A stretch of 64,000 nucleotides of DNA from Pagrus major (Eukaryota > Chordata > Actinopteri > Spariformes > Sparidae). Every line of letters begins with the position of its first letter. The first letter of the stretch is position 1. The stretch spans positions 26,574,051 to 26,638,050 of the forward strand of contig NC_133230.1 of NCBI RefSeq assembly GCF_040436345.1. Reading direction: 5' to 3'. A model generated the notes under the pieces. It saw only the letters and a program-made list of their open reading frames with translations, was not told the DNA's origin and made no database searches. A program made the position numbers and the translations under genes. Shown here piece after piece: positions 10,140 to 23,400 of this stretch.

Positions 10140-13100
10140 CCGCCACACGGCCATCCTAACAATGTGTTAACTAAACAAGAGAGAGTTCAACGAAAATAAT
10201 ATGATAGCAATTTGTAGTCTCAAATACAGATGCAGAGGATGTTCTTATTACAACTTAATTTTAAAAGGAAAGTCCTTCAGTCTCTGGTGTTTTGTATCCA
10301 TGGATTCCAAGCTTGACCCTTAAAGGAAAGGTGTGACTGTCTCTGGGGGAGCAGTGGTAAATCCAGTTATACAACTCAAAGGGCCCCTCCAGATGGGCGC
10401 GATAGAGGAAATAGCAGGTCTGTGAAGTGTCGAAGTGAAATAAAAAATAAAGTTCTTCTGGCCAGATAGAGATAGTCGGAGACTATCTGGCGCCTCCTGG
10501 TACAAAGGAGCCACAGGGGTCAGTTAAAATGGGAATGTTTACCTCTCAGAGAAACAAGGCCTCAGTTCATAGTTCAGAGGAGAGGCATGAACACACGAGA
10601 TGTGTTCCTACAAATGTGTCAGTGGTTAACAGTAAACAAATCAATGCCATATTGAAATACTGACTGTCCCTTCAACCCTGTTATCATGTTCAACCCCATC
10701 ACCCTGTGTTCAACACTGTTACATGATACATTTTTATGGATATACTGTCAACAAAAATAAAAAAGGAATTCATTGTTGTTCAGTGGTGTGTAGAATGTGT
10801 AGGGTAATCACTTTAGTATGAAATTATTACCAATTTCTTATCTTAATGCATATATTTATTAAAAATGTGCTCATTGTCCCATAGAGTAGTGATGACAGGC
10901 TCTGGTGGTCAAACAGTGTGGATTTTGAAATCACATGTTTAACTTTGGTTTTGCTGTGTTATCCCAAATGATCAAATAAGGGGTATGGGCAGCGCTCCTC
11001 TTCTTGAAAAACTAATGTAAATACAAAGAGATTATTTTGGGGTCAAAGCAGATTTGCCACTGATACAGGTCGGAGCCTCAAAATAGTAACTAAACATACA
11101 TTTTGCATGCAACATTACCAAATCTCTGCAAAAAAAGACAAACCAGGCTGTTAACAACGATCACAAGCCCAGTCATTTGAAAGCACTTTCTTGTATTTGC
11201 TGTGTTTGCTACAGTGCAGACACTAGGTGGCCTTGTTTTTTTTATCTTAAACTACAGTGTATCTCCACTGCCTCAGCCCTGAGACACAGTTTGTGATTTG
11301 GTTAGTTTGATTAATTGAAGGCTGGCGGACGGGTACCATCGCATAATCTGAAATTAATTTGTAGTTAAGAATTGAAATAACCATAAATGTGTCATGTTTT
11401 TTTTCTCCAAACGAAAAACAAAAAAACCAAATTCAAATAACGATCTAATTTTGGTATTAGGATATTCCTTATTTCGTTTGGCTTTTGAAGAACATGAAGA
11501 AAACCATGTCAGGTGACCCGGAAGTAAAAGTAAATACATCAAAATAAAAGACAAGACGATAGAAATGGCATTTCTCTAATATACAAGCGCAAATTAGGGT
11601 TACTAACTAACTAACTAACTAACTCACTAAATAACTAAATAAGGACGGATGAATATACGTTAGCAACAGTTAGCCTTGATGATAACAGTTCAATATGCAT
11701 TCATCTTGTAGATTTAATGATATAACTATAACTTCTCCTGCGTCTAGATTTGATCTTCTATATAAATGTATTTATCCATATACAGAGCAAGAGATGATGA
11801 GTGGATTTTTGGTGCGATACAGTTCATAATATAATGTCACTTAAGTAATTATTGCGTGTGCAGTTGTTACTGTATCACGTTTCCACTGTAATAAGCCCAA
11901 CATAGCTGATGTTTGCCCTCTCTACCAGGAGATGACTGTATGACTGTCTTCAAATGTATGCCTGCTTCCCAACATTCCATTCAAAGTCTGCCACCAGAAA
12001 GCTACTCAAGCTCCGTCTTCAGCCTCGAGATTAAAAGCAGACTGCAGGAACTATCTGGCATCTTCCATCAGCCCGCAACAACCTCATGCCCAGCCACTGC
12101 CAGCAGCCTCTGAAAGCCATCTACATCCATGGCCTACACCTACTGCTGTTTACAGCCAACAGCCACATCCTCAATGTGCGGGTTACATTAACCGGATACG
12201 GCCACAACCTCCACCTGTACCTGCTAGTCTCAGCATTACCATACACCGTCTGGCAAGCAGCTGCCTCCCCAGCACCTGCCTACAGCCTTTGGCTTCCCTC
12301 TGAAGCCTCCACCTGCAGCTACTGCTGTGTTTAAAACTGACAAAAAAGGTAAACACAACATAGATATCTTAAATAATATGACTCTACTTTTTTACTTGTT
12401 TAACTTCTTCTCATTTAACAATGCAGGGATATTTTCTTCATCATCCAGTGTAGCCCAAGCCTCCACATACAGACTCTGACCGCCACTGCCTACGACCTAT
12501 ACCAGCCAGCATCTGCCTCCACCTGCAGCTATTGTCTAAATTAAGGGTTGTGCATCTTTAAAACACAATGAAAGGTAAATAGATCATAGATAACCTCAGA
12601 TAATAGGACTGAAAGTGTTTATTTGGATTTGAAAGATGTTGCGTCTTTAATTTAAAAACAAGCATAACATATTAACTACAATATCTATTGAGGCAGCACA
12701 AATGAGCGTGACTTGGATCAATATAATCAATTTCCACTGTAGTGTTTGATTTGCCCTTTTGTTTACATTTTAATCAGCCAGTTCCTTTAATGTACAACTA
12801 AAGTACATAGGATGAGCCCAGTGTGTTGGTTTGGGAAGCACGTGATAGTAGATACCCTACTTATGATATGTACGTTTGAAGATGGCTGTAAAAAAAATGC
12901 AAAAATGGCTTTTTAAATTATTGTGGTAATAATAATATGAGATAAGAACCTGGGACCAAAGACCTTAAACAAACCCAGATATTTTCCCATGTGGCTATTT
13001 TGTGGCTCTGATCACAACTCTCTCTGACACAGATTCTGTGTGGTGCGACAGGCAGCTGACCTTCATCCAGTGTGGCTACAGGATTCCAGGAATCTAACTC

Positions 13101-14280
13101 GGCACATTGGCGAGGAGAAGCCTGAACCAACCATAGGTTTGAAATCTGAAGGGGAAAAAAGAGAAATCAGGTTAACATGACCGGCTCATAAATTAATAGG
13201 CAAGCAGAGGTTCTGAGAGGTAGTGAGTCATAGTGGACTGGACCTGGCAAACACATGTGTGAGCTGCATGAGCGAGTCAGTATGACTGCTTCATGTGATG
13301 AGCCTCACTAGCTCCAATAAGCAGGCATTCTTCTTGGTGCTTTGAGTGTGAGCCTGGCTGGGTAGGGATTTGGTTTAGTGATAAGACTGGTACACACATC
13401 ACTGAGCCAGTTTTTACATTCAGACGTTGCTTTGATTTCATACTGCTGGGTTTAGACTGAAGCTGCAAGAAAACTGTGTCCAGTTATTTCACTGAAATGC
13501 TCATTTCAAGGTGATTGTGTCTTATTGACAATTAAAAAGTAGAAATTAAGACGATTACACGTGGTAAGAGTTTGAGTGTTTCTAGTGTTTAGGTTAAAAT
13601 AATGTTGTTGTCTGGCGACTGTAATTATTTTTTTGCCTTTTTTAAAGACTGTTAGGTGGGTTTTGTGGTGAAGTGCTTCAAGAAATCATTACTGAGAAAA
13701 TGAAATGGTGACATAAGAGTGTGGTGTAAATTAGTCCTCACTGAGAAACATTAAATAAATACATGTTGAAAATGATAATGACCGACTGGTTATTTCTGAT
13801 GCTTTCACAAGTTGCAGAGAAAAGCAGAGTGACAGGAGACTAAAAATGATCTTCACTTAAAAAACTGAGCGTCCACTCAGCTGTTCAGACCAAACCTACA
13901 GGACGTCTTGAATAAAACACCAAACACTGTAGAGTGGTCCAATAGAATTAGGTTGTAATCTGCTCACATCTCCACAGGCAGGATCGAGCTGCGTCTATAT
14001 GCTCATTGGTCACTACTGAAACGATACTGATGCTCATATAGTTTGATACATTGAATCAAAGCAGAATGAGATTTGTTTCACTCATCAGTAGTCTCTCTAT
14101 AACCACAGTGATTCTGTTGGTGCCCAAACATAGAGCTGGTTGTTACAGTACCACTGTAGCTGACAAAATAAAGTAAATTATTTATGCTTAAGTATAGATG
14201 GCAACAATATCTCCAGTATCTGGGGTCCTGAGACAGCTCATTTACAAAGTGATATTTACTCAGCAGAAACCTTCAGTCAC
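10140..14280. other. Intergenic region upstream of apob
   Basis: No gene is supported. It contains an (ACTA)n-like run at about 11602-11640, a CTCF-like core near 11217-11233, and two loosely related segments at about 12280-12360 and 12480-12580 that share 'gcctccacctgcagcta' and an AAAGGTAAA donor-like end. The segment at about 13470-13660 is related to 16535-16715 within apob intron 2. Confidence 0.45.
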
Positions 14281-14284
14281 TGTT

Positions 14285-14372
14285 TGAACTTTGGGACTTT
14301 GCTCAATGTGTATACCTCTGGTACTCAGCAGGGCTGGGTTATAGTTGGACAGAGGAGAGGGACTTTATAAAA
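14285..14372 (+). promoter_or_regulatory. apob core promoter: HNF4-like DR1, C/EBP-like site, TATA box
   Basis: TATAAAA is at 14366-14372, 81 bp before the start codon, so transcription should begin near 14396. About 65 bp further upstream, TGAACTTTGGGACTTTG (14285-14301) is, on the minus strand, an HNF4-type DR1 containing CAAAGTC. It overlaps TTGCTCAAT (14299-14307), close to the C/EBP consensus. Mammalian APOB promoters are known to use adjacent HNF4 and C/EBP sites at a similar distance, so liver and intestine expression is inferred. Confidence 0.7.
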
Positions 14373-14452
14373 GATGTTAGCAGAGGTCTGGCTTTATTAG
14401 TCAAGACTAAGAGGAACAAGAAGAGCACAGAGGAAACCATTTTCTTTAACCC

Positions 14453-17400
14453 ATGATGGGTTATTGCAAGCTGTATCTGTTACTGCTGCTGAGCAGCTAC
14501 ACGTTGGCTCGTAAGTAGAAATCCATGTTCATTCACACTAACTGGATCCGTCCAACATTTAAAAAAGCATTTTTGACAAATTATATTTGTGAGGTGGAAA
14601 CTGTAATGCCTTCTTCTCAGCAGACATTTTGTCTTAGTATGACAAGCACAGCTGTTAACCCTGAAACTGAAAGAGGAATTCAGCATAATTCATTAAATCA
14701 TTTACACCTGAGTCAAAGTGTCTTCTGTGAAAAAGTCCTACATAGGTGTGATGGTTCCAGGGTGCTGCTGCTTTTCCAGCTATCATAAGCAAAAATGTGT
14801 CAGAGAGAACGGTCTAATTTTAGTTTAATGTACGACAATTTACAGAAGGCATCGTTTGACTCATTTTCTTTTAACTGGCGTATCTTTAATCTCAGTATTT
14901 ACTGTATATTTCTGTATACTGTCATAGGCCTACGCAAGTTTTGGTTAAAGAACATACATGGTGTATGTGTTACAGATTCAGTGGGTGTGTTTCAACAGTG
15001 TCCACTGACATCCAATCAGAAAGAGAAACAAAAATAAAAGACAAAAGTGAAAAAGAGAAAAGGCAGCAAAGGGTCTGGATCAGGGCCCTCAGTAAGGTTT
15101 GATTCGGCCCACCAGATGTTTCTGGAAAAAAACAAAAACAAATTAAAAAAAAAAAAATGTCATAATGTATAAATGTATGAATCGCTTTTTATGCTATTTT
15201 ATTTATTGTGAGGTAAGAATCCTCTTTAACTATGTAGGATCCCTAATTATTAATTATTAATAATCTAAATACACAAGAGAGAAGACGAGTCAGATCACAT
15301 CTAGAAAATAGACCACCACAATCTTTTCTGACCTCTGACCTCTCAGAGCTTTCATATCGTACCATTTTACATCTTAAAGATTAAACAGGTGTTTTCTTTT
15401 GGCTACTATTTGGTTTCCATTTTGGCCTTTGATGGAAAAAAGTTTGGGATCATCTTCTAATTTTTAAGTCATATCTTAATTAGCTTTTGTCAAATAATAA
15501 GGGAGCTTGTTTTTTAATGGATATTTGTAATATACTGTATATACAGTTGACTGAGCATTGTACATATTTCATCAACAGTCTAAACTTGAAAATGATCATT
15601 AATGTTATTTTGCTCAGTGTGTTTTTCTCTTGCCTTTACAGGGAACATTATTTATTTTTTTTATTTATTTTTGCTTCATCACCTGAATAATTTGAAATTA
15701 TAATAATAATTATGAATTTACTCTCATCAAGTTCATATTTTTAAGGTACTGTATATGATTCTGCACTGTCTTTGTTTTCCAGAGGGAGGCAATGACAATA
15801 ATGATCAGACTTCAACATGTCATTGTAAGTTGCTGTCTACACATCAGTTACACAACACAACACAACACAACACAACACAACACAACCTTTAAAACCATTT
15901 TCTCAGGTTGTAAGTGGCTTCTTTTGCATTAGTACTCTGGGCTATTTTGGTGAAAAAAGGAAAAAAGAACGACACAAAGAGCTTGTATTATACTTTTTAA
16001 AGGGTTGGCCAGGCCCCAGACTGATGAAATCACACAAAGTGTGGACTTTGTCAGTTCCTCTGAGGGGCTTGACTGTGTGTGCACCTGGAAAGAGCTGAGT
16101 TTGTCTTTACACAGGGTTAGCAGAGTGGTACATTGTTGCAAACAGACACATTGACCTGCTAACAGATCGATAGCGGCTGTGCTGAACTAATAAACACATG
16201 ACCTGTTTTCTTGAGATAGCAGCAGGAGCTGATGGACTCTTGCTCCATGCTCTTTATGATTCAGTAACAATAGCTGTTGTTTACTGTAGAGAACATCCAG
16301 CTGCCTCCACGTCTGCTGCCAAGTGATGATGTGGAACCTTGACTGTGAACTTAAGCTACAGGAGAAATATCATATAGGTTTAATGCAGGTTCTCCAGAGT
16401 GCTTAACTGGCTGAATTTTGAGAGAACATTGATACAAAATATAATTTAAAGACAAACAATGAGTTCAAGGTGTTCCTGGTTTGAAATAAGTAAAAAAAAA
16501 TAAAAATCTACCAATGGATCAATCGAGAATTGTCTAAAAACAAGTCCAATCATCTCACTGAAATGCTGATGTCTAGGTGACTGTGTCTTATAATAACATG
16601 TAGTCAGACATATTAAACAAGTAATTAGACAATTACACTTGGTAATGTTTTGAGTTTTAAATAATATTGTTGTCTGATGACTGAATTTTGCATTTGCCTT
16701 TTCAAAGACGATTCCACTACAAGTTTATGTGCTGTAGGTTTTATGGTTGTTTGCATGCATAACACGTCACCAGAGCACAGGAAATTAAGTCACCATTCAT
16801 ATTGCAGTGGCATCCAGATTCAAGGCCAATAAGAAATATTTGTACCAGTACGACACAAAGAGCATAAATGGTGTGAGCGGTACTTCCGAGCTGAGGAACG
16901 GCCCAAAAGTCTCTTGTCAGGTAAGAAACTGTTTACATGTCTCGCTTTCTCAGTTCACTGGATAACAGAATGTTCCCATCTGAGCTCCCTCCCTGTCTCC
17001 CCACTGTCTGCTGCCACATACCTTTAGGTGGAGATCGAAGTCCCTCAGACATGCAGATTCATCATGCACACCAGGGACTGTGCTCTCAGTGAGGAGTCGG
17101 TCAACATGCAGGCCCCCGGCTCTGAAGCCTTCAAAGCCGCCATGGAAAAGTTCGTGCAAAACATTCTTCACATGATCTGAGACACATGCATTAACATAAA
17201 GTCTCTTTTGTGAGTTAAGGCAAAAACAAGTTTGATTTCTTTGGTGCCCATGTAGAGTTGTGACAAAGCAAACATTAAAGTTTATGCTAGTTTCATCTCA
17301 GGCTGTTCCACAGTCATGTTAGCGTCAGACGAGCCAGGCTAGCTGTTTCATCCCGTGTCTAGTGTTTGTGCTAGGCTAAGCCAACTAGCCGCTGGCTCCA

Positions 17401-20400
17401 GCCTCATGTAGAAACAACAGATATGAGAGTGGTATCCATCTTCTCAACGTTTGGAAAGAAAGTGAAAGTGTATTTCCCAAAACATCAGACCTCCTTTAAA
17501 TCATTTTCTAACACTCATCTTTACGCAGTTGTTTAATGTAATGATGAATTAGCAAAGATGTATATTTTTCCCTGTGTGTCTTAAGAATACATTTTTAAGC
17601 AACTTTATCATGCATTTTAATGTTGTATAAAATGCACCATACTCTAGTGACCAAAACAGTTTGATTCTACACATGGGAGTAGAAAGCATTTAAAATGTGG
17701 CTGTGACAATTTTAACGAAGGTTTTAGGATTCTCTTGAAAATGTTATAAAAGAGTAGATGTCATTTCCTGTATTCTGGTACATTTTACAATTTCATCCAG
17801 AGGAAGTTCCCCAGGTCACATATTTGAAGATACGTCAATGGATTTGATGACTAATTTATAAAAGCTTTGTGGCACAGGCTGTGATATACTGAACTGTTTT
17901 TGTCTAAAAATACATATTTCCTACTAACATTTCAATTGGAAAATAAATTAACCAAAATATTAAATGAAATATCTAAATTAATGTGACACAGTTAATCACC
18001 AACAAAGACTTTTTCTTTTTGCTATTTCATGAATTCCTCACACCATTATAAAGGGCCCTGTTGTATCATCAAATGTAATGGTAGCGCTGCAGTTAAAAGA
18101 TTTAAAGATGAAAATGAAAAAATAAAATCTCACTGCCACAGCTCCTCCCTGCCTTTATATCCCACATCTGTTGAGTTCACCTGTTCCTTCCTTAGCTCTT
18201 CATTTCATCCCTTTTCTTTCTCTCCCTCTGTTTCAGTCTCATTTGCCATCTTCTTTTCCTCCTCATGTCATGTTTTCCTTCTTCCAATCTGGTATCCTCT
18301 CTTAACATAAATCCTTCTTGTATAAACACAGTGTGAGCCTGTTGTTTCATGTTTCTTGCAAAATATGACTCGGCAGTCTGTCTTTTCTTCATCCAGGAAC
18401 GCTCTGAAGTTCTCTGTGGAGGACGTCACCAGTGTCCAGCTTTACCCCGAGACAGACGAGCCAGTCAACATCCTCAACATCAAGAGAGGAATCATTTCAG
18501 CATTCGTGGTGCCTGTCATGGAGGGTGAACAGAGCAGCCGCGTGGTTAGTATCTCCTCTAAAACAAAGAAAAAGGATATAATGATGATGTCATATGATAG
18601 AGCTATGAATTGAAGTCAACTGGGATGTTGCAGCAGCAAATGAACCTGCCCCGCAAATAAAGATGAAGCAGATATAGTGCATGGAAGATAATAAAAGAAG
18701 TCACAGGAGATCTGATTTACAGGAGAAAATAAAATAAAGATGGAATTCTGGTAAAAAGGCGGTCTGTTCATGACTGCAGGTGACTTCGTCTTGTGTATTT
18801 AAAGTTCTTCATGAGCTAAATGTCTCATTTGCCGTTTGTTCCTTTTCAGAGCACAGTCCACGGCCAGTGTTTAACAGAGTACCTCGAGAACGCCAGGAAA
18901 GATATTGTCATAGATGTGTCACTGTCCAGAGATCTGTCCCAGTGTGACCAGTTCTACAGCAGGGAACACGCCAACAGCCCCCTGGCCCTGCTGCAAAAGC
19001 TGGTGAGACATTGTCATATGCTTCTGTAGCCTCTGACTGGATACTGTCTTTAATACCATTTTATTGTGTAAAAAAGGGACTGTGTTGAGAATATTTCTGC
19101 TAAGACACGATGACATTTAGTTAGCTTCTGAAGGAAACGTCCTCTGTGATCGTAGTTTTAGGAGAGGGAAGGTTGGAAATGACCAGGGAGCCACATGAAA
19201 ACACAGAGGAAGACCTTATCAGACTGTCAATCATTGTACATAAAGTGGTTTACATTATGAAGAAATACTTTTATGTCAGTCATTTTGGTTCATTGGTTGC
19301 CAAAACTGAAAATAAATGAAGGCATTACATTAACTTATATTTATACATATATACATATATATACATATATATAACTTATATTCCTGTTTCCAGCATCACC
19401 CCATGTCTAAGCTGATCACAAGCACTCAAGAGTGCAACTACCGTTTTGATAACAAGGGGAAACACCTCACATCAGCTGCGTGCACAGAACAACACCTCTA
19501 CTTGCCCCTCTCCCATGAGTAAGTCATCATTTGAGTATATATTTATGTGTGTGTATATAGTGCACTGTTATGTCTTTTGCATCAGCTTCTAACCTGCCTT
19601 GCAGGGGCAGTGGACTTTCATCTGTGGTGACTCAGGATCTCACCTTTCAGAGCTCTAAAAGGACCAACAACAGAGTATTTGGTGAGTGATCATTTCAAGC
19701 ATGTCTGCTCTGCCTGGTGTGTGGTGTAGTCTGTAGTTTTAGTTGTCGTCTCTTACTGGGAAACTCTAAATCCCTGCTCAATATGTGTGTATATAGATGT
19801 GAACCGCAGCCAGAGCAGGCCTCTCCACTTTGAAGACCCTGACGATAAATCTCCAGTCCAGACGAAGGACACTGCTATGAGCACCATGCGGGACCTCCTG
19901 GCTTTGGCAGGATCAGACCAGGGTCAGAAGAGAACTGGCCTCTTCCATAAGCTGGTGTCCAGCCTGCGTGCCCTGAGGAACGAAACCCTGAGCCAGACTA
20001 TCACTGAGATGTTGGATACGTCAGTCTGGCTCACCTGGCAGGCTTTGCTCCAGTGCGGCACCCCGGAGTGCACCAGCGCCATCCTCCAGGCTACCAGGAC
20101 CATTGATGGGGTATCACTCGAGGTGGACGCTCTAGTCTACGGGCTGAGTCTACAGGCTAACCCCGATGCTGCACGTGTCCGAGACATGCTCAGCATGGCT
20201 CAGCGTAAACCTAGCAAGCCAATCATGTATGCTCTAGCCAACACAGTCAAGAAGTAAGTAAAATAGGAATTTCTGGCCTAATAAAAAACAGCCTTTTTTT
20301 AATTATATCATTATATATAAACAACCTCTATATTCCAATTGAGCAAACCTTGTAACTGCTCCAGGTGACCACTAGAGGGAAACACATGTAACTGATCCAA

Positions 20401-23400
20401 ACCAGAGCATCTCATTAGATCTTCTCTGTCTCTGGTTCCTAGGTTCCATACAGGAGAGGTTACTCCGGTGGTCACAGAGGTGTCACAGTTCATGCTAACA
20501 CTCTTAAATAGTGGCTTAGGAGCATCCCCTGATCCTCAGTCTGATTATCCCGTGGAGAATAAAGAGATGGCCTTCCGTGTACTCAGGGTACCGATAATCT
20601 TTCAAGCATCTTAATTACTGCATTTTCTACGATTCTGTAATGAGTAAGCTCCTGCAAGGGAATCTGGCTATAATGAATACTTTTTCTCTAACCTCCAGGT
20701 TGTTGGTGTCATGGGTCAAGCCATGCAAGCTGTCAGCCCCAGACTGATTGACAGCATTTTGTCGTGTGCTCAGGCAAAACACATTTCATTATCAAACCAA
20801 AAGGCAGCCATACAGGCCTTTAGGTTGATGGATATCACTGATGAGGTACAATTACTTCATATACACGGTCGTTACTGTGCCCTTTGTTATATTTACATTA
20901 TGCAATCTGCTGCAGTTCTTTCATGGTTGGAGTAACACAGTAATCAACAATTTTGGTCGAATACAGATCAGAAAAGCTCTCAAGGAAGTGTACCAGGATG
21001 CTCATGACCATGTTGAAAAACGCATAGCAGCCTACCTGATTCTGATGAAGAACCCAGACCGTGCCCTGGTTGAAGACATTGTAGGCAGCTTGGCGAACAT
21101 GAAAGACGAGCAGCTCAAGAGCTTTGTGGTCTCCCACCTGAACAACATCTACACCTCACACGACCCACAAATCAGTAGGTGAGTAACAGGCCAATAACAA
21201 TATAGCTAATTATTTACCCGCACAGTGAATGAGAAAATAACCCGGCGTTTGTGATAAACCAAAGATTCTGATATGAATCTTATTATAACCAACCCTGAGT
21301 CCGAAAAGTTTGGACGCTGTAAAAAGTTAATAGCTGAACCTTGACGTAGTTGTTCCCCTCAGAGTTTCTGTAAGGCAGGAGTTGCTTATTAGTTTCTGTA
21401 GTCACTGTGGTTTCTCACTGTCGCTCTTACAACAACCTTCAACTGTCTCACCCAGCAGAGAAAACTGCTTCCTGTTTTTAAGAGAGTAAGATCATCTCTG
21501 ACATTCTTACTGACAAGCGTCCAACATAGATCCCCATTCTGGATTTAAAAGGGTTCTCATCTTTTCATCACATATTTGTAACTTAGCTACGTTGAGCCTT
21601 AGAAGCTTGATACAAAGTGAGCCAGATAGCTGTAGGAGGAGGCTAAGCTAAGAAAATGCAAATAACGACAGCACACAGAAAAGACATCTCAACGGCACCA
21701 ATGTAACCGAGTGTCTCGTGTTTGACTAACTGGGCAGGTTTAATAAGAAAATCATTAACGGGACAGAAACTCCTGCCTTACGGTAACTCTAAAGGGAACA
21801 CACTACTGTTACATGCTCTCTGGCTGGAGGCCTTTTAAATTACATATCACACAGTATCCATTTTTTAGAAATGGTTAAAACCCATCTAGCACCAAACCAC
21901 GGGAAGACAAAGGCAGGGGCTGGCTTGGGAGTAAATGCAAACTACTAGCAGTTAGATTCAATCATTTAAATGAACATTTAAAGATAAACTCCATAGTTTA
22001 ATATTTCCCTTTTTTATTTTGGATTCAGATTGAAGCAGCATGTACAGTGAGTAATGAGAACATTATGGGGCATGGAAAATGAAAGAACAGAAACCTTTAT
22101 CCTACAGCCGCTTTTTGACTTGAGAGAGGACGTAGATATTGTTGTTTTGGCGCTGTGTCATCAAACTAAAACATTTGCTATGTTCCCTCCTCAAGAGTCA
22201 GAGAGTATGTTGAATTGGCCCTGACTGAAAATCTACCACCCACAAATGGCATGTCCCAGAACTACAGAATAGAGTCTCCCCTGGGCTCAGCAAAGAGCAA
22301 CATCATCTTTGATGGCTGGGACACATTACCCAAGGAAGTGATGCTGGAAACAACACTGAAGGTTTTTGACTACAACTATGACATCTTTGAGGTATGTCTT
22401 TAATTTCTTGTTATATCGGATCAAAACCGAAAAATTTGCTTTGTAAAAGGTTTTTAAACATTCAATCTCCCCCTTCAAGGTCGGTGTTGAGGGAACAGGA
22501 TTTCAACCAACAATCGATGCTCTCTTTGGAGAAAGGGGCTTCTTCCCAGACTCCATCTCCAAAGTTATGTACTGGGCAGGTGACCAAGCCCAGATTCTCA
22601 GACAGGTTTTGGACAGAATGGCGCCCGACTCAGACAGAATGCGGAGACAGGTGAAATCATTTTTGTAAACATAATGTGCTTGTTTATGCTATGAATAAAA
22701 CCCTGCCTCGCCAAGTAGGGAAACTACATGTTACTTGCTGTAGAAGGTTCACTGCACATGCATGGTCAGGAACTAATACATACAATTGTATTATCTTTCC
22801 AGGTCCCAGAGGATCTTCTGAAAGATATAGCAGACAATGTGAAGAAGCTCATGGATGATGTGCGTCGTTCTGAGGCCCCTGAAGCCACTGCCTATCTTCG
22901 ACTTCTGGGAAACGAGATAGGATACATGAAGCTCGGGGACATGAGACATACGGCTGAGACTCTCTTCATGTACTTCCATTTTTACATCAGGATTCTGCCT
23001 GCCCAGGTCAGATCTATAGTTTCCTGACATTAACTTTGCAAGAGAAAAAAAAAACTAGGTAAAAAGGTACACAAGTTAGCTGCAGATGTATGTGTGGTCA
23101 GTTTCAGCTAATCTAACCAGTGAACTAGTAACTCCAATCTTCCCTGAGATTAGGGCTGCCTGATAAATCGAATTTTCATCATCATCGCGATATGAACATG
23201 TGCGATAAACACATCGCAAAAGACTGCCTGACACGCGATGAATAAGAAAAATCATTTTGTTTACATGCGCCATGCATGCACCGTGAGCATGCCAACATTT
23301 CAACGGAGCCATGTATACAAAGGCCAATCAGATGAAGCCCCAGCTAGCCGTTAGCTACCCTGACAAAATTAATCGGCATCAGTTTGGTGGTGATTGCCAG

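Noticed and set aside
11913-12334. Small plus-strand frames as a secreted-protein gene
   Set aside because: There is no signal peptide, domain or phase-consistent splicing partner. The similar donor-like ends at 12351 and 12575 were noted but are not enough.
18029-18310. Plus-strand open frame in apob intron 4
   Set aside because: It is a pyrimidine-rich intronic stretch (Ser/Phe/Pro composition) preceding exon 5, with no domain.
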